Shown here in pieces: positions 1 through 9,900 of a stretch of 64,000 bases of DNA; the stretch's first letter is position 1; each line of letters begins with the position of its first letter. The DNA comes from Maricaulis sp042095695 (GTDB lineage: Bacteria; Pseudomonadota; Alphaproteobacteria; Caulobacterales; Maricaulaceae). The translations under genes were made by a program, and so were the position numbers. Where the stretch lies: assembly GCA_042095695.1 (NCBI GenBank), contig JBELMP010000001.1:62001-126000 (forward strand). The letters are read 5' to 3'. The notes under the pieces were generated by a model that saw nothing but the letters and a program-made list of their open reading frames with translations, did no database searches and was not told the origin of the DNA.

Positions 1-634
1 GACCGAAGCGCTTTCGCTCAGCCACCGCATCAGTGACCGGGCGGATCGTATCGGCGCGGCTAACCTCCTGACATGTGTAGACGGTGAAATCAGTGCGGAT
101 AATACAGATGCTATTGGTTTCATTTCTGCTTTGAAAAGTGCTGGTCATAACCCTCATGACAAGAAGGCGCTTGTCCTGGGCGCGGGCGGCGCTGCCCGGG
201 CGATTGTTGACGGCCTTATCGAAGCCGGAATTTCAGGGCTGACCGTATGCAATCGCAGCCGCGACCGGGCGCGCTCGATCAAGACGGATCTGGCGCCCAT
301 GGCCGAGATCGGCGGCTGGGATGATCGCAATGACGCGCTCGCCGATGCCGATATTGTCGTGAATGCCACCTCCTTGGGCCTTCGTGATCAGCCCGAGCTC
401 GGTATGGACTGGGGTCAGGCCAAGCCGACAACAATTATTGCGGACTCAGTCTATGTTCCTCTGGAAACAGGGTTTCTGCGCACGGCGTCCGAGTCTGGGC
501 TGGCTGTGGTCGACGGGCTTGGCATGCTGATCGAACAGGGAAAGCCAAGCTTTGAGGCGTTTTTCGGACGCCCGGTTCCCCGGGAGACCGATATCCGCAG
601 CCTGCTCACAACCGCACTGGCGGCGCGGTCATGA
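1..634 (+). CDS. aroE: Shikimate dehydrogenase, C-terminal part (5' cut by window edge)
   Basis: NADPH-dependent reduction of 3-dehydroshikimate to shikimate in aromatic amino-acid synthesis. The frame is open from base 2, so the start lies left of the window. Visible motifs are the substrate-domain stretch GAANLL..NTDAIGF, the Rossmann loop LGAGGAARA, an NRSRDRA segment after the second strand (the NADP-type signature), VNATSLGL, and the typical C-terminal DGLGMLIEQ and FFGR. NTDAIGF has Ala where NTDG is usual. The last codons overlap coaE by 4 bp (ATGA), implying translational coupling. About 210 codons are present; the first 60-70 residues of a normal AroE are missing only because of the window edge. 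Confidence 0.95.
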   Translation, partial: TEALSLSHRISDRADRIGAANLLTCVDGEISADNTDAIGFISALKSAGHNPHDKKALVLGAGGAARAIVDGLIEAGISGLTVCNRSRDRARSIKTDLAPMAEIGGWDDRNDALADADIVVNATSLGLRDQPELGMDWGQAKPTTIIADSVYVPLETGFLRTASESGLAVVDGLGMLIEQGKPSFEAFFGRPVPRETDIRSLLTTALAARS

Positions 635-1239
635 TCATTATTGGTCTGACCGGCTCGATTGGCATGGGAAAGTCGGCAACGGCTGAACTCCTGCGTGCCG
701 AGGGTTTGCCGGTGTTTGACAGTGATGCCTGTGTGCATGCGCTTTACGCACCAGGCGGAGCGGCAGTTGAGCCGGTTGGCGCCGCCTTTCCGGGCTGTAT
801 TGTCGATGGCGCTGTTGACCGGGCGAGCCTGAGCAGCCTGCTGGCCCGGGATCCTGAGGGGTTCCAGACGCTTGAAGCCATAGTCCATCCCTTGGTCAGC
901 GCAGCGCGCGACCAGTTTCTTGCCGACGCTGCCGCGCAGGATGCCTGGGCTGTCGTTTTTGATATTCCGCTGCTCTTCGAGACCGGTGCGCACGCCCTGG
1001 TCGATGTCATCCTCGTCGTACATGCGCCCGATGACATCCGGCGCGCGCGGGTATTGGACCGCCCGGGCATGACTGCGGACAAGCTGGACCAGATCATCGC
1101 GCGGCAAATGCCTGATGCGCAAAAACTGGAGCAGGCCGATTATGCAATCGAAACCTCCGGCGGGCTTGCCGACGCCCGCGAACAGGTCCGCACTATGCTT
1201 CACACGCTCCGCAAGACTTTTGACAAGACGCCGGATTGA
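631..1239 (+). CDS. coaE: Dephospho-CoA kinase
   Basis: Last step of coenzyme A synthesis, phosphorylating the 3'-hydroxyl of dephospho-CoA with ATP. At 202 aa it has the usual family length. A P-loop GLTGSIGMGKS lies at the N-terminus, followed by the FDSDACVH segment (DxD-type substrate motif) and the lid region ending in ARQMP. The ATG start overlaps the aroE stop by 4 bp, and the stop is 2 nt before the dnaQ ATG, so aroE, coaE and dnaQ form one operon. Confidence 0.96.
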   Translation: MIIIGLTGSIGMGKSATAELLRAEGLPVFDSDACVHALYAPGGAAVEPVGAAFPGCIVDGAVDRASLSSLLARDPEGFQTLEAIVHPLVSAARDQFLADAAAQDAWAVVFDIPLLFETGAHALVDVILVVHAPDDIRRARVLDRPGMTADKLDQIIARQMPDAQKLEQADYAIETSGGLADAREQVRTMLHTLRKTFDKTPD

Positions 1240-1241
1240 TC

Positions 1242-1940
1242 ATGCGCGAAATCGTTTTTGATACCGAGACCACAGGGCTTGATCCCAATACCGGTGACCG
1301 GATTACCGAATTGGGCTGTGTCGAGGTGGTGGACTGCATACCGACCGGCAAGACCTTTCATGCCTATGTCAATCCGCAGCGATCTATCCCAAAGGAAGTC
1401 GTTGAGATAACGGGCCTAACCACGGAGTTCCTGGCGGATAAACCGCTATTTGAAGAGATTGCCCAGGAATTTGTGGACTTTGTCGGTGATGCCGTTCTGG
1501 TCGCCCATAATGCCGGCTTCGATCGCGGTTTCATCAATATGGAATTGGGACGAATGGGCCTGGAGATCTATCCGGAGGATAGGTTCAAGGACACGGCCCG
1601 TATTGCCCGGGCGAAATTCCCCGGCTCCTATGTCTCGCTGGACGCGCTCTGCAAGCGATTCGAGATTTCACTGGAGACACGGGACAAACACGGAGCGCTG
1701 ATCGATGCGCTCCTGCTCGCGGAAGTCTATCTGGAGCTGACCGGCGGGCGGACCCAGGTCCTTGATCTGTCCGGCTCGGGTCGGCAATCCGCCAATGGCG
1801 AGGTGGAGTTTGCGACCCATTCGCCGCGCCCGGCACCGCTGGCGGCTCGGGTCACGGAGGATGAGCGCGCCGCCCACAGCGCCTTTATCGACGAGATGGG
1901 CGAAAACGCGCTCTGGAAACAGCTGAAGCTTGACGCTTAA
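1242..1940 (+). CDS. dnaQ: DNA polymerase III epsilon subunit (proofreading exonuclease)
   Basis: 3'-5' exonuclease subunit of the replicative polymerase. ExoI (FDTETTGLDP), ExoII (VAHNAGFD) and the ExoIII region (KHGALIDALLLAEVY, with the His and Asp of DEDDh enzymes) are all present. After the exonuclease domain comes GGRTQVLDL, which could be the clamp-binding segment, then a tail of about 50 residues that would face the alpha subunit. I chose ATG at 1242 over an in-frame TTG at 1236 because it leaves a 2-nt gap to coaE and starts with the conserved MREIVFDTET. The stop TAA overlaps the convergent secB stop in the palindrome TTAA. Confidence 0.96.
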   Translation: MREIVFDTETTGLDPNTGDRITELGCVEVVDCIPTGKTFHAYVNPQRSIPKEVVEITGLTTEFLADKPLFEEIAQEFVDFVGDAVLVAHNAGFDRGFINMELGRMGLEIYPEDRFKDTARIARAKFPGSYVSLDALCKRFEISLETRDKHGALIDALLLAEVYLELTGGRTQVLDLSGSGRQSANGEVEFATHSPRPAPLAARVTEDERAAHSAFIDEMGENALWKQLKLDA

Positions 1941-2455
1941 TTGCTGGCTGCCGGATCGCCATTGCCATTGGTGTCAGCGCCCTGAGCGGCCGCTGCGCGC
2001 TTGGCCAGCTGCGCCCGGTAGAGGCTCGCAAAATCGACCGGATCCAGCATCAGCGGCGGGAAGCCGCCATCGCGCGTAATGTCCGCCAGGATGCGACGGG
2101 CAAACGGGAAGATCAGGCGCGGGCACTCGATCAACAGGAAGGGTTCGCGATCTGCATCGCTCACATTGGCCATCTGGAAGAGGCCTGCATAGGACAGCTC
2201 GGCGATGAAGACGACTTCATTCTCGCCGCGCTCGGCCTTGGCCGAGAAGTTCAGAACGACTTCAAACGTGTCCGGTGCGACGGTCCGCGCCTGGACATCA
2301 ATCCCCATATCAATATTCGGCGTTCCGGTGCCGCGCATGGAATCGGGAGCACCCGGATTCTCGAAGGAAAGATCCCTCACATACTGGCTCAGAATGCGCA
2401 GGGACGGCATTTGCGGCTGGGCGCCGGCTTCCGGCGTGTTCGGGGCATCAGTCAT
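1937..2455 (-). CDS. secB: Protein-export chaperone SecB
   Basis: Tetrameric cytosolic chaperone that keeps precursors unfolded for SecA. It is 172 aa with typical SecB segments (LRILSQYVRDLSFENP, ELSYAGLFQ, LIECPRLIFPFARRILADITRDGGFPPLML with the Cys-Pro turn, and DFASLY). The C-terminus is a low-complexity NGNGDPAASN tail, usual in alphaproteobacteria. The start is the ATG of MTDAPNTPE at 2455; the open frame extends further upstream, but that part is unlike SecB. It is divergent from the Tim44-like gene across 184 nt. Confidence 0.96.
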   Translation of the reverse strand: MTDAPNTPEAGAQPQMPSLRILSQYVRDLSFENPGAPDSMRGTGTPNIDMGIDVQARTVAPDTFEVVLNFSAKAERGENEVVFIAELSYAGLFQMANVSDADREPFLLIECPRLIFPFARRILADITRDGGFPPLMLDPVDFASLYRAQLAKRAAAAQGADTNGNGDPAASN

Positions 2456-2639
2456 GGTTTTTCCCTTGCGGGTCGCATATTGTCGGGCACGGCCTGTCCG
2501 CCGCGGATTTGAAGCGCGCCGGTTAACATGCGCGCGAGTTCGCGGCAAGGCAGCGCCCTGTCATTGCAGAGGCTGACGTCGGGGCAAATCAGGCCTATAT
2601 CTAAACCAAGCAAATTTGGATCTGTGAGCACGCATTACG

Positions 2640-3269
2640 ATGGCAGACGTTTTATCCATCCTGTTCTTTGGCGGTATCGCCATTTTCTTTGGCTATCGGC
2701 TCTATACGCTACTGGGCCGGAGCGAAGGTCATATGGAAGCGCCGCAAGCGCCGGAGAAAAAGAGAAATACTCTGCCAGAGCAGGGTGATAGACCGCATCT
2801 ACGCCCGGCATTTGATGGCCCGGCCGCCGCAGGTCTGGAAGCCATTGCCAATGTCGATAGTCGGTTTGATCCGGCAAGCTTTGTCGAAGGCGCGCGCTCG
2901 GCTTACCAGATGATTGTCACGGCTTTTGCTGCCGGTGACCGCGCTACCTTGCAGGGTCTGCTCGCAGAAAATGTGCTCAAACGCTATGTGAAAGCCATCG
3001 ACGATCGCGAAGCCCGCGACGAAAGTGTGAAAACAGAGATTGATGCTATTCGGGCCGCCGATATCACCGAGGCCGAGCTTTTCCAGGGCAAGGCCCGGGT
3101 CAAGGTTCGCTTCGACGCGGATATCGCGACCGAAACCCGCGACAGCACCGGCAAGGTGGTGGCCGGTGATCTCGCCCAGGTAAATTCTGTCAAGGAATAC
3201 TGGACATTCGAGCGCGATACGTCGAGCGCCGATCCAAACTGGGTTCTGGCCAGTGTTGCGATTGCCTAG
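2640..3269 (+). CDS. Tim44-domain membrane-anchored protein
   Basis: 209-aa protein of the bacterial Tim44-like family. It has one N-terminal transmembrane helix (roughly residues 4-24, LSILFFGGIAIFFGYRLYTLLG), a charged linker, and a Tim44-like domain from about residue 75 (FVEGARSAYQMIVTAFAAGDRATLQGLL to the end). In Caulobacter-type bacteria this gene sits next to secB and was named TimA. The role is inferred to be at the inner membrane; no enzymatic function is suggested. Its 3' end overlaps mltA by 17 nt, so the two are probably co-transcribed. Confidence 0.85.
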   Translation: MADVLSILFFGGIAIFFGYRLYTLLGRSEGHMEAPQAPEKKRNTLPEQGDRPHLRPAFDGPAAAGLEAIANVDSRFDPASFVEGARSAYQMIVTAFAAGDRATLQGLLAENVLKRYVKAIDDREARDESVKTEIDAIRAADITEAELFQGKARVKVRFDADIATETRDSTGKVVAGDLAQVNSVKEYWTFERDTSSADPNWVLASVAIA

Positions 3270-4515
3270 TCAGCCTCACCGGTGGACAGCTTTGCTGGCG
3301 AGCGCCGCCCTGAGCCTGCTCGTGGCCTGTCAGGCGCCACCGGAACCGGACCCGGAACCTGAACCTGCACAAGCGCCGAGCCTGCCCCGGGAGTTGGCGA
3401 TTACACCGGCCCATTGGGATGCAATGGCGGGCTGGGCCACGGGCGATCCGCGCCCGGCCATAACCGCTTTCCAGCGAAACTGTGATGTCTGGCAACGCCG
3501 CGATATGGACGCCTGGTTGAACCCGCGCGCCCAATGGGCCGGGCGGATATCCGACTGGCTCCCGGCTTGCGCGGCGCTGGACCAGGGTTTTGCCGATCCC
3601 GGCTCGGCACGCCAGGCGCTTCAGGACGTGTTCCAGCCCATGCGACTGACGGCCGTCGATCCGGAAGCCGAAACTGTCCGGCAGACCGGGCTGATGACCG
3701 GTTATTACGAGCCCTTTGTAGAGGTCCGGGAAACACGCCAGGGCAGTTTCACGCAGCCCTTGCGTCGCCGGCCTGATGATCTGGTCACTGTCGATCTCGG
3801 ACGGTTTGATGAAAGCCTGGCTGGTCGCCGCCTGGTCGGGGAGGTCGAGGACGGGCAGCTCGTCGCCTATAAGGATCGTTCGGAGATTGAAGCGGAAGAC
3901 GCTGGGGAGGTCTTTGCCTGGGGCGAACCGATCCATGTGTTTTTCCTGCAAATTCAAGGCTCCGGACGACTCGTCTATCCGGATGGCCGGCAGGAGCGTG
4001 CCGCTTTTGCGGCGCATAATGGACGTCCCTATCGCTCGATTGGCCGGGAATTGATCGAGCGCGGCGCGCTGGAAAGCCATGCCGCCTCGAAATCGGGGAT
4101 CGAGGCCTGGCTGATTGCCAATGGTCCGGAGGCCACAGCGGAGCTGTTTTCGGTCAATCCGCGCTATGTGTTTTTCCGTACCGAAGCCTTGAGCGATCCC
4201 GATCTGGGTCCAGCCGGATCGGCCGGTATTGCGCTGACGCCGATGGCGTCCATCGCGGTCGATACGGCGCACCAGGCGCATGGGGTGCCGATCTGGATAC
4301 GTGCCGACCTGCCCGAGCTTTCCAATTGGACCGGACTTGTCATCGCCCAGGATAGCGGTGGGGCGATAACCGGGCCGATCCGCGGAGATTTCTTCTGGGG
4401 CTGGGGCGATACGGCAGAGCGGCGAGCCGGAACGACGCGGGCACAGGCGCAGTGGACCGCCCTGCTTCCGGCAGAGATTGCGCAAACAATCATCGACGCG
4501 ACCCCGCCGGCCTGA
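3253..4515 (+). CDS. mltA: Membrane-bound lytic murein transglycosylase A (lipoprotein)
   Basis: Cleaves peptidoglycan glycan strands to give 1,6-anhydro-muropeptides at the outer membrane. 420 aa from a GTG start. The N-terminal signal ends in lipobox LLVAC with the lipidated Cys near residue 26, followed by a Pro-Glu/Asp linker. MltA signatures are TGYYEPF, FFLQIQGSGRL and the C-terminal 3D-fold segment QDSGGAI.GPIRGDFFWGWG carrying the catalytic Asp. It overlaps the upstream Tim44-like gene and is 3 nt from the Smr gene, consistent with one envelope-related operon. TTG codons at 3256 and 3262 are alternative starts. Confidence 0.93.
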   Translation: MLRLPSQPHRWTALLASAALSLLVACQAPPEPDPEPEPAQAPSLPRELAITPAHWDAMAGWATGDPRPAITAFQRNCDVWQRRDMDAWLNPRAQWAGRISDWLPACAALDQGFADPGSARQALQDVFQPMRLTAVDPEAETVRQTGLMTGYYEPFVEVRETRQGSFTQPLRRRPDDLVTVDLGRFDESLAGRRLVGEVEDGQLVAYKDRSEIEAEDAGEVFAWGEPIHVFFLQIQGSGRLVYPDGRQERAAFAAHNGRPYRSIGRELIERGALESHAASKSGIEAWLIANGPEATAELFSVNPRYVFFRTEALSDPDLGPAGSAGIALTPMASIAVDTAHQAHGVPIWIRADLPELSNWTGLVIAQDSGGAITGPIRGDFFWGWGDTAERRAGTTRAQAQWTALLPAEIAQTIIDATPPA

Positions 4516-4518
4516 CCG

Positions 4519-5133
4519 ATGGGATCCAAACGTCCTTTACAGCCGGAAGAACGGCAGATCTGGCGCAAGGTCGCCAAATCCGTCAAACCGCTGGATGCCA
4601 CAAGGGCAAAATCACTCGAGGATGCTCCGCCTGCCGACAGGACGGGTGAAGCATCGGGAAAAACATCCGCAAAGACATCCGCGAAAACATCGGGCAAGCC
4701 GGCTAAGCGCAAACCTGCCAAGGACCGGCCCTCTCATCACCCGCACCAGCCGCCACAACGGCATCATCACGCCCGGGTCCCGGTTGACCGGAGTGCCGAA
4801 AAACGGGTGCGCCGGGGTCGTCTGGAGATTGATGCCCGGATTGATCTTCACGGTCTCACACAGGCGCAGGCCCTGAGCGCCCTGACCCATTTCCTGCGCA
4901 TGGCTTATCAAGAGGGCTATCGCACGGTGCTGGTCATTACCGGTAAGGGGTTGAAGCCGCGCGAGGACACACCAGAGCCCTGGGATTATCCCGAGGCACC
5001 CGGTGTTCTAAGGCGTAACTTGCCGGAATGGTTGAGAAAACCAACATTGCGTCAGTGGGTGTCAGGATATTCGCAATCCCATGCGCGCCATGGCGGAGGC
5101 GGTGCTTTTTACGTCACCCTGCGCACCCGATAG
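4519..5133 (+). CDS. Smr/MutS2-type domain protein
   Basis: 204 aa. The N-terminal third (to about residue 90) is basic, low-complexity and probably disordered. The C-terminal part is a Smr domain with the signature IDLHGLTQAQAL and the glycine-rich ITGKGL loop. Smr domains bind or nick nucleic acids; in bacteria some act as mRNA endonucleases on stalled ribosomes, but no function can be assigned here. It starts 3 nt after mltA and ends 6 nt before the convergent hslU stop. A short in-frame 12-nt repeat lies in the linker. Confidence 0.85.
   Translation: MGSKRPLQPEERQIWRKVAKSVKPLDATRAKSLEDAPPADRTGEASGKTSAKTSAKTSGKPAKRKPAKDRPSHHPHQPPQRHHHARVPVDRSAEKRVRRGRLEIDARIDLHGLTQAQALSALTHFLRMAYQEGYRTVLVITGKGLKPREDTPEPWDYPEAPGVLRRNLPEWLRKPTLRQWVSGYSQSHARHGGGGAFYVTLRTR
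4657..4692 (+). repeat. Three tandem 12-nt in-frame repeats in the Smr gene
   Basis: Three consecutive 12-nt units encode GKTS, AKTS and AKTS, followed by a partial GK. They lie in the basic linker before the Smr domain. Each unit adds four residues without breaking frame, so copy number could vary between strains with only a change in linker length. Read directly from the sequence. Confidence 0.8.
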
Positions 5134-5139
5134 ACGGCG

Positions 5140-6450
5140 CTAGAGAATGAATTTGCTCAGATCTGCATTCTTGGCGAGTTCGCCAACATGGGTTGCGACA
5201 TAATCGGCATTGATGCTGATGGTCTCGCCATCCCGGTCCGATGCGGTGAAGGACACCTCTTCCACCAGTTTTTCCATGATGGTCTGCAGGCGGCGGGCGC
5301 CGATATTCTCGACCGAGGCGTTCACATCAGCGGCCAGCTGCGCAATGGCCTCGATCGCATCATCGGTAAATTCAAGGGTCAGCCCCTCGGTAGCCAGCAG
5401 CGCCGTGTATTGGCGGACCAGATTGGCTTCTGGCTCGGTCAGGATGCGTTTGAAATCATCCTTGGTCAGCGCTGTAAGCTCGACCCGGATCGGCAAACGT
5501 CCCTGGAGTTCGGGCAGCATGTCGGACGGTTTGGCGACGTGAAAGGCGCCGGAGGCAATAAACAGGATATGATCCGTTTTCACCGCGCCATGCTTGGTGG
5601 TGACGGTCGTTCCCTCGATCAGCGGGAGCAGATCGCGCTGGACACCCTCGCGTGAGACATCGGCACCGCGCGCATCGGATCGCGCAGCGATCTTGTCAAT
5701 CTCGTCGAGGAAGACAATACCTTCATTCTCGGCCAGCTTGATGGCTTCCGCGGTGATCTGGCCGTCATCAAGAAGCTTGTCCGCCTCCTCATTGATGAGC
5801 GGTTCATAGGCGTCCTTGACCTTCATCCTGACGGTCTTGGTCTGATGCGGCAGACCCTTGCCGAAAATATCTCCAAGATTGAGCAGGCCTGCGGACCCGC
5901 CCTGCATGCCGGGAATATCCAGCATTTGCAGCGGTGAGCCACTGCTTTCGGCAAGCTGGATCTCGACATCCTTGTCGTCCAGCTCGCCCGAGCGCAGACG
6001 CTGACGGAATTTGTCCCGCGTGGTTTCACCGGCGCCCGGTCCGACCAGCGCCTCGAGCACGCGGTCTTCTGCCGCCTGGTGGGCCTTGGCCTTCACCGCC
6101 TCGCGCTTTTGTTCTCGGACCAGGTGGATGGAGATTTCCACGAGATCGCGGGCGATCTGGTCCACATCCCGTCCGACATAGCCAACCTCGGTGAATTTGG
6201 TCGCCTCGATCTTGATGAAGGGCGCCTTGGCCAGCTTGGCCAGACGGCGCGAGATCTCGGTCTTGCCGACGCCGGTTGGCCCGATCATCAGAATGTTTTT
6301 CGGCGTGACCTCTTCTGCCAGATCGGCATCGAGCTGTTTTCGGCGCCAGCGATTGCGCAGCGCCAGGGCCACCGCCTTCTTGGCGTCAGCCTGGCCGACA
6401 ATGAAACGGTCGAGTTCGGATACTATTTCGCGAGGAGAAAAATCGGTCAT
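5140..6450 (-). CDS. hslU: ATP-dependent protease ATPase subunit HslU
   Basis: AAA+ unfoldase of the HslUV (ClpYQ) protease. 436 aa, normal length. It has the N-terminal PREIVSELDRFIVGQ segment, Walker A GPTGVGKTE, the IATKFTEVGYVGRDV-type pore region (here EATKFTEVGYVGRDV), Walker B VFLDEIDK, and the C-terminal LSKFIL tail that inserts into HslV. Its partner hslV lies about 4.1 kb away at 10543-11109, separated by pyc and a VOC gene, although the pair is normally adjacent. Convergent with the Smr gene (6 nt gap). Confidence 0.97.
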   Translation of the reverse strand: MTDFSPREIVSELDRFIVGQADAKKAVALALRNRWRRKQLDADLAEEVTPKNILMIGPTGVGKTEISRRLAKLAKAPFIKIEATKFTEVGYVGRDVDQIARDLVEISIHLVREQKREAVKAKAHQAAEDRVLEALVGPGAGETTRDKFRQRLRSGELDDKDVEIQLAESSGSPLQMLDIPGMQGGSAGLLNLGDIFGKGLPHQTKTVRMKVKDAYEPLINEEADKLLDDGQITAEAIKLAENEGIVFLDEIDKIAARSDARGADVSREGVQRDLLPLIEGTTVTTKHGAVKTDHILFIASGAFHVAKPSDMLPELQGRLPIRVELTALTKDDFKRILTEPEANLVRQYTALLATEGLTLEFTDDAIEAIAQLAADVNASVENIGARRLQTIMEKLVEEVSFTASDRDGETISINADYVATHVGELAKNADLSKFIL

Positions 6451-6528
6451 GGATCGTCTGATTGATTGGAACTGTGTCCCATGTAATCAGGGGCGGGCAT
6501 CCAGACCAGACCCGAAAGACAGAAACCG

Positions 6529-6951
6529 ATGACGCGACCCCGTTTCCATCTCGCCTTTCCTGTCGATGATCTTGCCGCCGCGCGGGTCTTTTATGGTGGC
6601 TTGCTTGGCTGTCCGGAAGGCCGGTCCTCGGAGCACTGGATCGATTTCGATCTCCTCGGACATCAGATTGTTGCTCATCTCGCACCGGACGAATGCCGAG
6701 ACGCCTCGGTCGGTGCGGTTGACGGCAAGGCCGTGCCCGTACGCCATTTTGGTCTCATCCTGGACTGGACTGACTGGGAGGATCTCGGGACGAGGCTGCG
6801 GTCTGCGGGCTCTGACTTCATCATCGAGCCCTATATCCGTTTTGCCGGGGAGCCGGGTGAACAGGGTACATTCTTCGTCCGCGACCCTGCGGGTAACGCC
6901 CTGGAGTTCAAGACCTTTCGCGATATCGATGGACAGGTTTTCGCGCGCTAG
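6529..6951 (+). CDS. VOC (glyoxalase/bleomycin-resistance fold) family protein
   Basis: 140-aa single-domain VOC protein. The N-terminal FHLAFPVDDLAAARVFYGGLLGC matches the first beta-alpha-beta unit of the fold, and the C-terminal RDPAGNALEFKTF is the classic end motif with a metal-ligand Glu. A second His (HFGLILDW) may also be a ligand. The family includes glyoxalases, dioxygenases and resistance proteins; substrate unknown. It is divergent from hslU (78 nt), and its stop shares CTAG with the pyc stop. Confidence 0.85.
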   Translation: MTRPRFHLAFPVDDLAAARVFYGGLLGCPEGRSSEHWIDFDLLGHQIVAHLAPDECRDASVGAVDGKAVPVRHFGLILDWTDWEDLGTRLRSAGSDFIIEPYIRFAGEPGEQGTFFVRDPAGNALEFKTFRDIDGQVFAR

Positions 6952-9900
6952 GCGGGCGTTACGATGGCAAGGAGATCCTTGGCATCGACCTGTGTCCCCG
7001 AGCGTACCGCCAGGCGCGTGACCTTGCCCTTGAGCTGGGCGGCAATCACCGTCTCCATTTTCATCGCTTCGAGTGTCATGAGGATGTCACCAGGCTCGAC
7101 CGGATCGCCCTCATTGACAACGACGGCGGCAATCATGCCGGCCATGGGGGCGGGTATCTGGTTCGGATCACCCGGATCGGCGACATCATTGACCGGTGCG
7201 CTGGGGGCGACCGAGGCATCAGTCGTGCGGATACTGCGCGGCTGGCCGTTGAGTTCGAAAAACACCTCCCGCTCGCCATGCGCATCAACCTCGCCGATTG
7301 CCATCATCCGGATGTTCAGCGTCTTGCCGGGCTCGATCTCGATCGCGATCTCCTCTCCGGCCTCCATGCCATAGAAGAAGACCGGGGTCGGCAGCATGTC
7401 GACACGGCCATAGCGTTGCCGATGATCGAGATAATCCTTGAAGACCTTGGGATACATCACCGCTGAGGCGATATCCCGCGGCGTCGGAGCGAAGGGGGTG
7501 TGCGGCCGGATATCCTCGGCCACGGCGTCAAAATCGACCGGGTCGAGATGGGCGCCGGGTCGCTGGCCCAGGGGTGACGTTCCACGCAAGGCCTTGGCCT
7601 GAAGCAGTTCAGGCCAGCCGCCGGGCGGATGCCCCAGCTCGCCACGCAGCATGGAAACAACGGATTCGGGGAAATTTACATCGGTATCAGGATCGAGCAC
7701 ATCCTCCGGCGTCAGCCCGCTGGAGACCATGTACAGCGCCATATCGCCCACGACTTTCGAGGAGGGCGTGACTTTCACAATATCGCCAAACATCAGATTG
7801 ACCGCGCCATACATTTCCGCGACTTCATGCCAGCGCTCGGCAAGGCCGATCGCTCGCGCCTGCTCCTTGAGATTGGTGAATTGTCCGCCCGGCATTTCAT
7901 GCAGATAGACTTCCGAAGCACCGGCGCGCAGGTCCGGCTCGAAAGCGGCATATTGGGTGCGAACGGCCTCCCAATAATCGGATATCCGCCGGATGGCGGC
8001 CGGGTCCAGCCCGGTTGCGCGTTCGGTATCGGCCAGCGCCGTCACGATAGAGCCGAGATTGGGCTGGGAGGTGAGGCCGGACAGGCTGTCCATGGCCGCA
8101 TCCACCGCATCGGCGCCGGCCTCGGCGGCGGCGAGCACGGTCGCGGCGGCAATACCGGACGTGTCATGGGTGTGGAAATGGACCGGCAGGCCGGTTTCTG
8201 CCTTGAGACGTTTGACCAGGGCGGTGATCTGCCGCGGTCGCGCCAGGCCAGCCATATCCTTGATCCCCAGAATATGGGCGCCGGCGGATTTCATCTCCAG
8301 CGCCAGCTCGGTGTAGTAATCCAGATTGTATTTCGGGCGGGCCGGATCGAACAGATCGCCCGTATAGCAAATGGCGGCTTCACACAGCCGGTCGGTCTTG
8401 AGAACCGCATCGAGGGCGACCTTCATATTGTCGCTCAGATTGAGACTGTCGAAGACCCGGAAGACATCAATCCCGGTCTCGGCAGCCCGTTCGACGAAAT
8501 AGGCCACCGCATTGTCTGGATAGCTTGTATAGCCAACCCCGTTAGAGGCCCGCAGCAGCATTTGCAGGAGAATATTCGGCGTGCGCTCCCGGATCGCTTC
8601 AAGACGGTCCCAGGAATCCTCCTTGAGGAAACGCAAGGCCACATCAAATGTCGCGCCGCCCCAGCATTCCAGGGAGAAAAGGTCGGGAAGATTGCGCGCA
8701 TAGGACTCCGCAATCTGCACCATGTCATAACTGCGCATGCGCGTTGCCAGCAGGGATTGATGCCCATCGCGCATGGTCGTGTCCGTCATCAGTACCCGGG
8801 TCTGGTCCAGCATCCAGTCGCGAAAACCCTCCGGACCGAGCCTGTCGAGGCGCTGGCGGGTGCCTTCAGGCAGGTCCGGGCCCGTATGCAGCGGGGCGGG
8901 CAGAACCGGCGGATTGGCATGGGCAGGCGGTAGCGGTCGATTCTCGACCTCGGGATTACCATTCACCGTCACCTCGGCGATGAAGCCGAGCAGTCGCGTC
9001 GCTCGATCGCGCCGTCGGGCGAATTTGAACAAGTCCGGCGTGGTATCGATAAAACGGGTCGTAACATTGCCCGACACGAAATCAGGATGATTGATGACGT
9101 TTTCCAGGAAGGCGATATTGGTCGACACCCCGCGAATACGAAACTCGCGCAGGGCCCGGTCCATCCGCCGTGCCGCATCCTCTGGAGACGCGGCCCAGGC
9201 GGTGACTTTTTCAAGCAGGCTGTCGAAATAGCCGGTGATCACCGCGCCGGAATAGGCGGTGCCGCCATCCAGGCGAATGCCGAAACCCGTGGCGCCGCGA
9301 TAGGCGGTAATCCGGCCATAATCCGGCGTGAAATTATTTTGCGGATCTTCCGTCGTCACCCGGCACTGGACGGCATGTCCGCGCAGGATAATGTCCGCCT
9401 GGGCAGGCACGCCCGAGGTGGACAGATCACCGATCTTTGCGCCCCGCGCGATCTGGATCTGGGCGCGGACAATATCAATACCGGTGACTTCCTCGGTCAC
9501 GGTGTGTTCGACCTGGACACGCGGATTGACCTCGATGAAGTAGAAAGCCCCGCTATCCGCATCCATCAGAAATTCGACTGTGCCGGCACCGGAATAGCTG
9601 GCGCTCTGGCCCAGTCGCAGCGCCGCATCACAGATCGCCGTGCGTGTTGCCTCGCTCATATTCGGCGCTGGCGCTCGCTCGACGACTTTCTGATTGCGCC
9701 GCTGAACCGTACAGTCGCGCTCATAGAGATGGACGAGATTGCCATGGGTATCGCCGAGCAATTGCACCTCGATATGACGGGCGCGCTCAACGAGTTTTTC
9801 CAGATAGACCTCATCCTTGCCAAAGGCCGCACCGGCTTCGCGCCGGCCGGCATCGATCTGCTCGAGCAATTCGCTTTCCTGACTGATCACACGCATGCCG

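Noticed and set aside
451..1203. Long minus-strand ORF of 250 codons opposite aroE/coaE
   Set aside because: Shadow frame of clear conserved plus-strand genes; the sequence has no protein-like features. The same applies to the many other long antisense frames in this GC-rich DNA.
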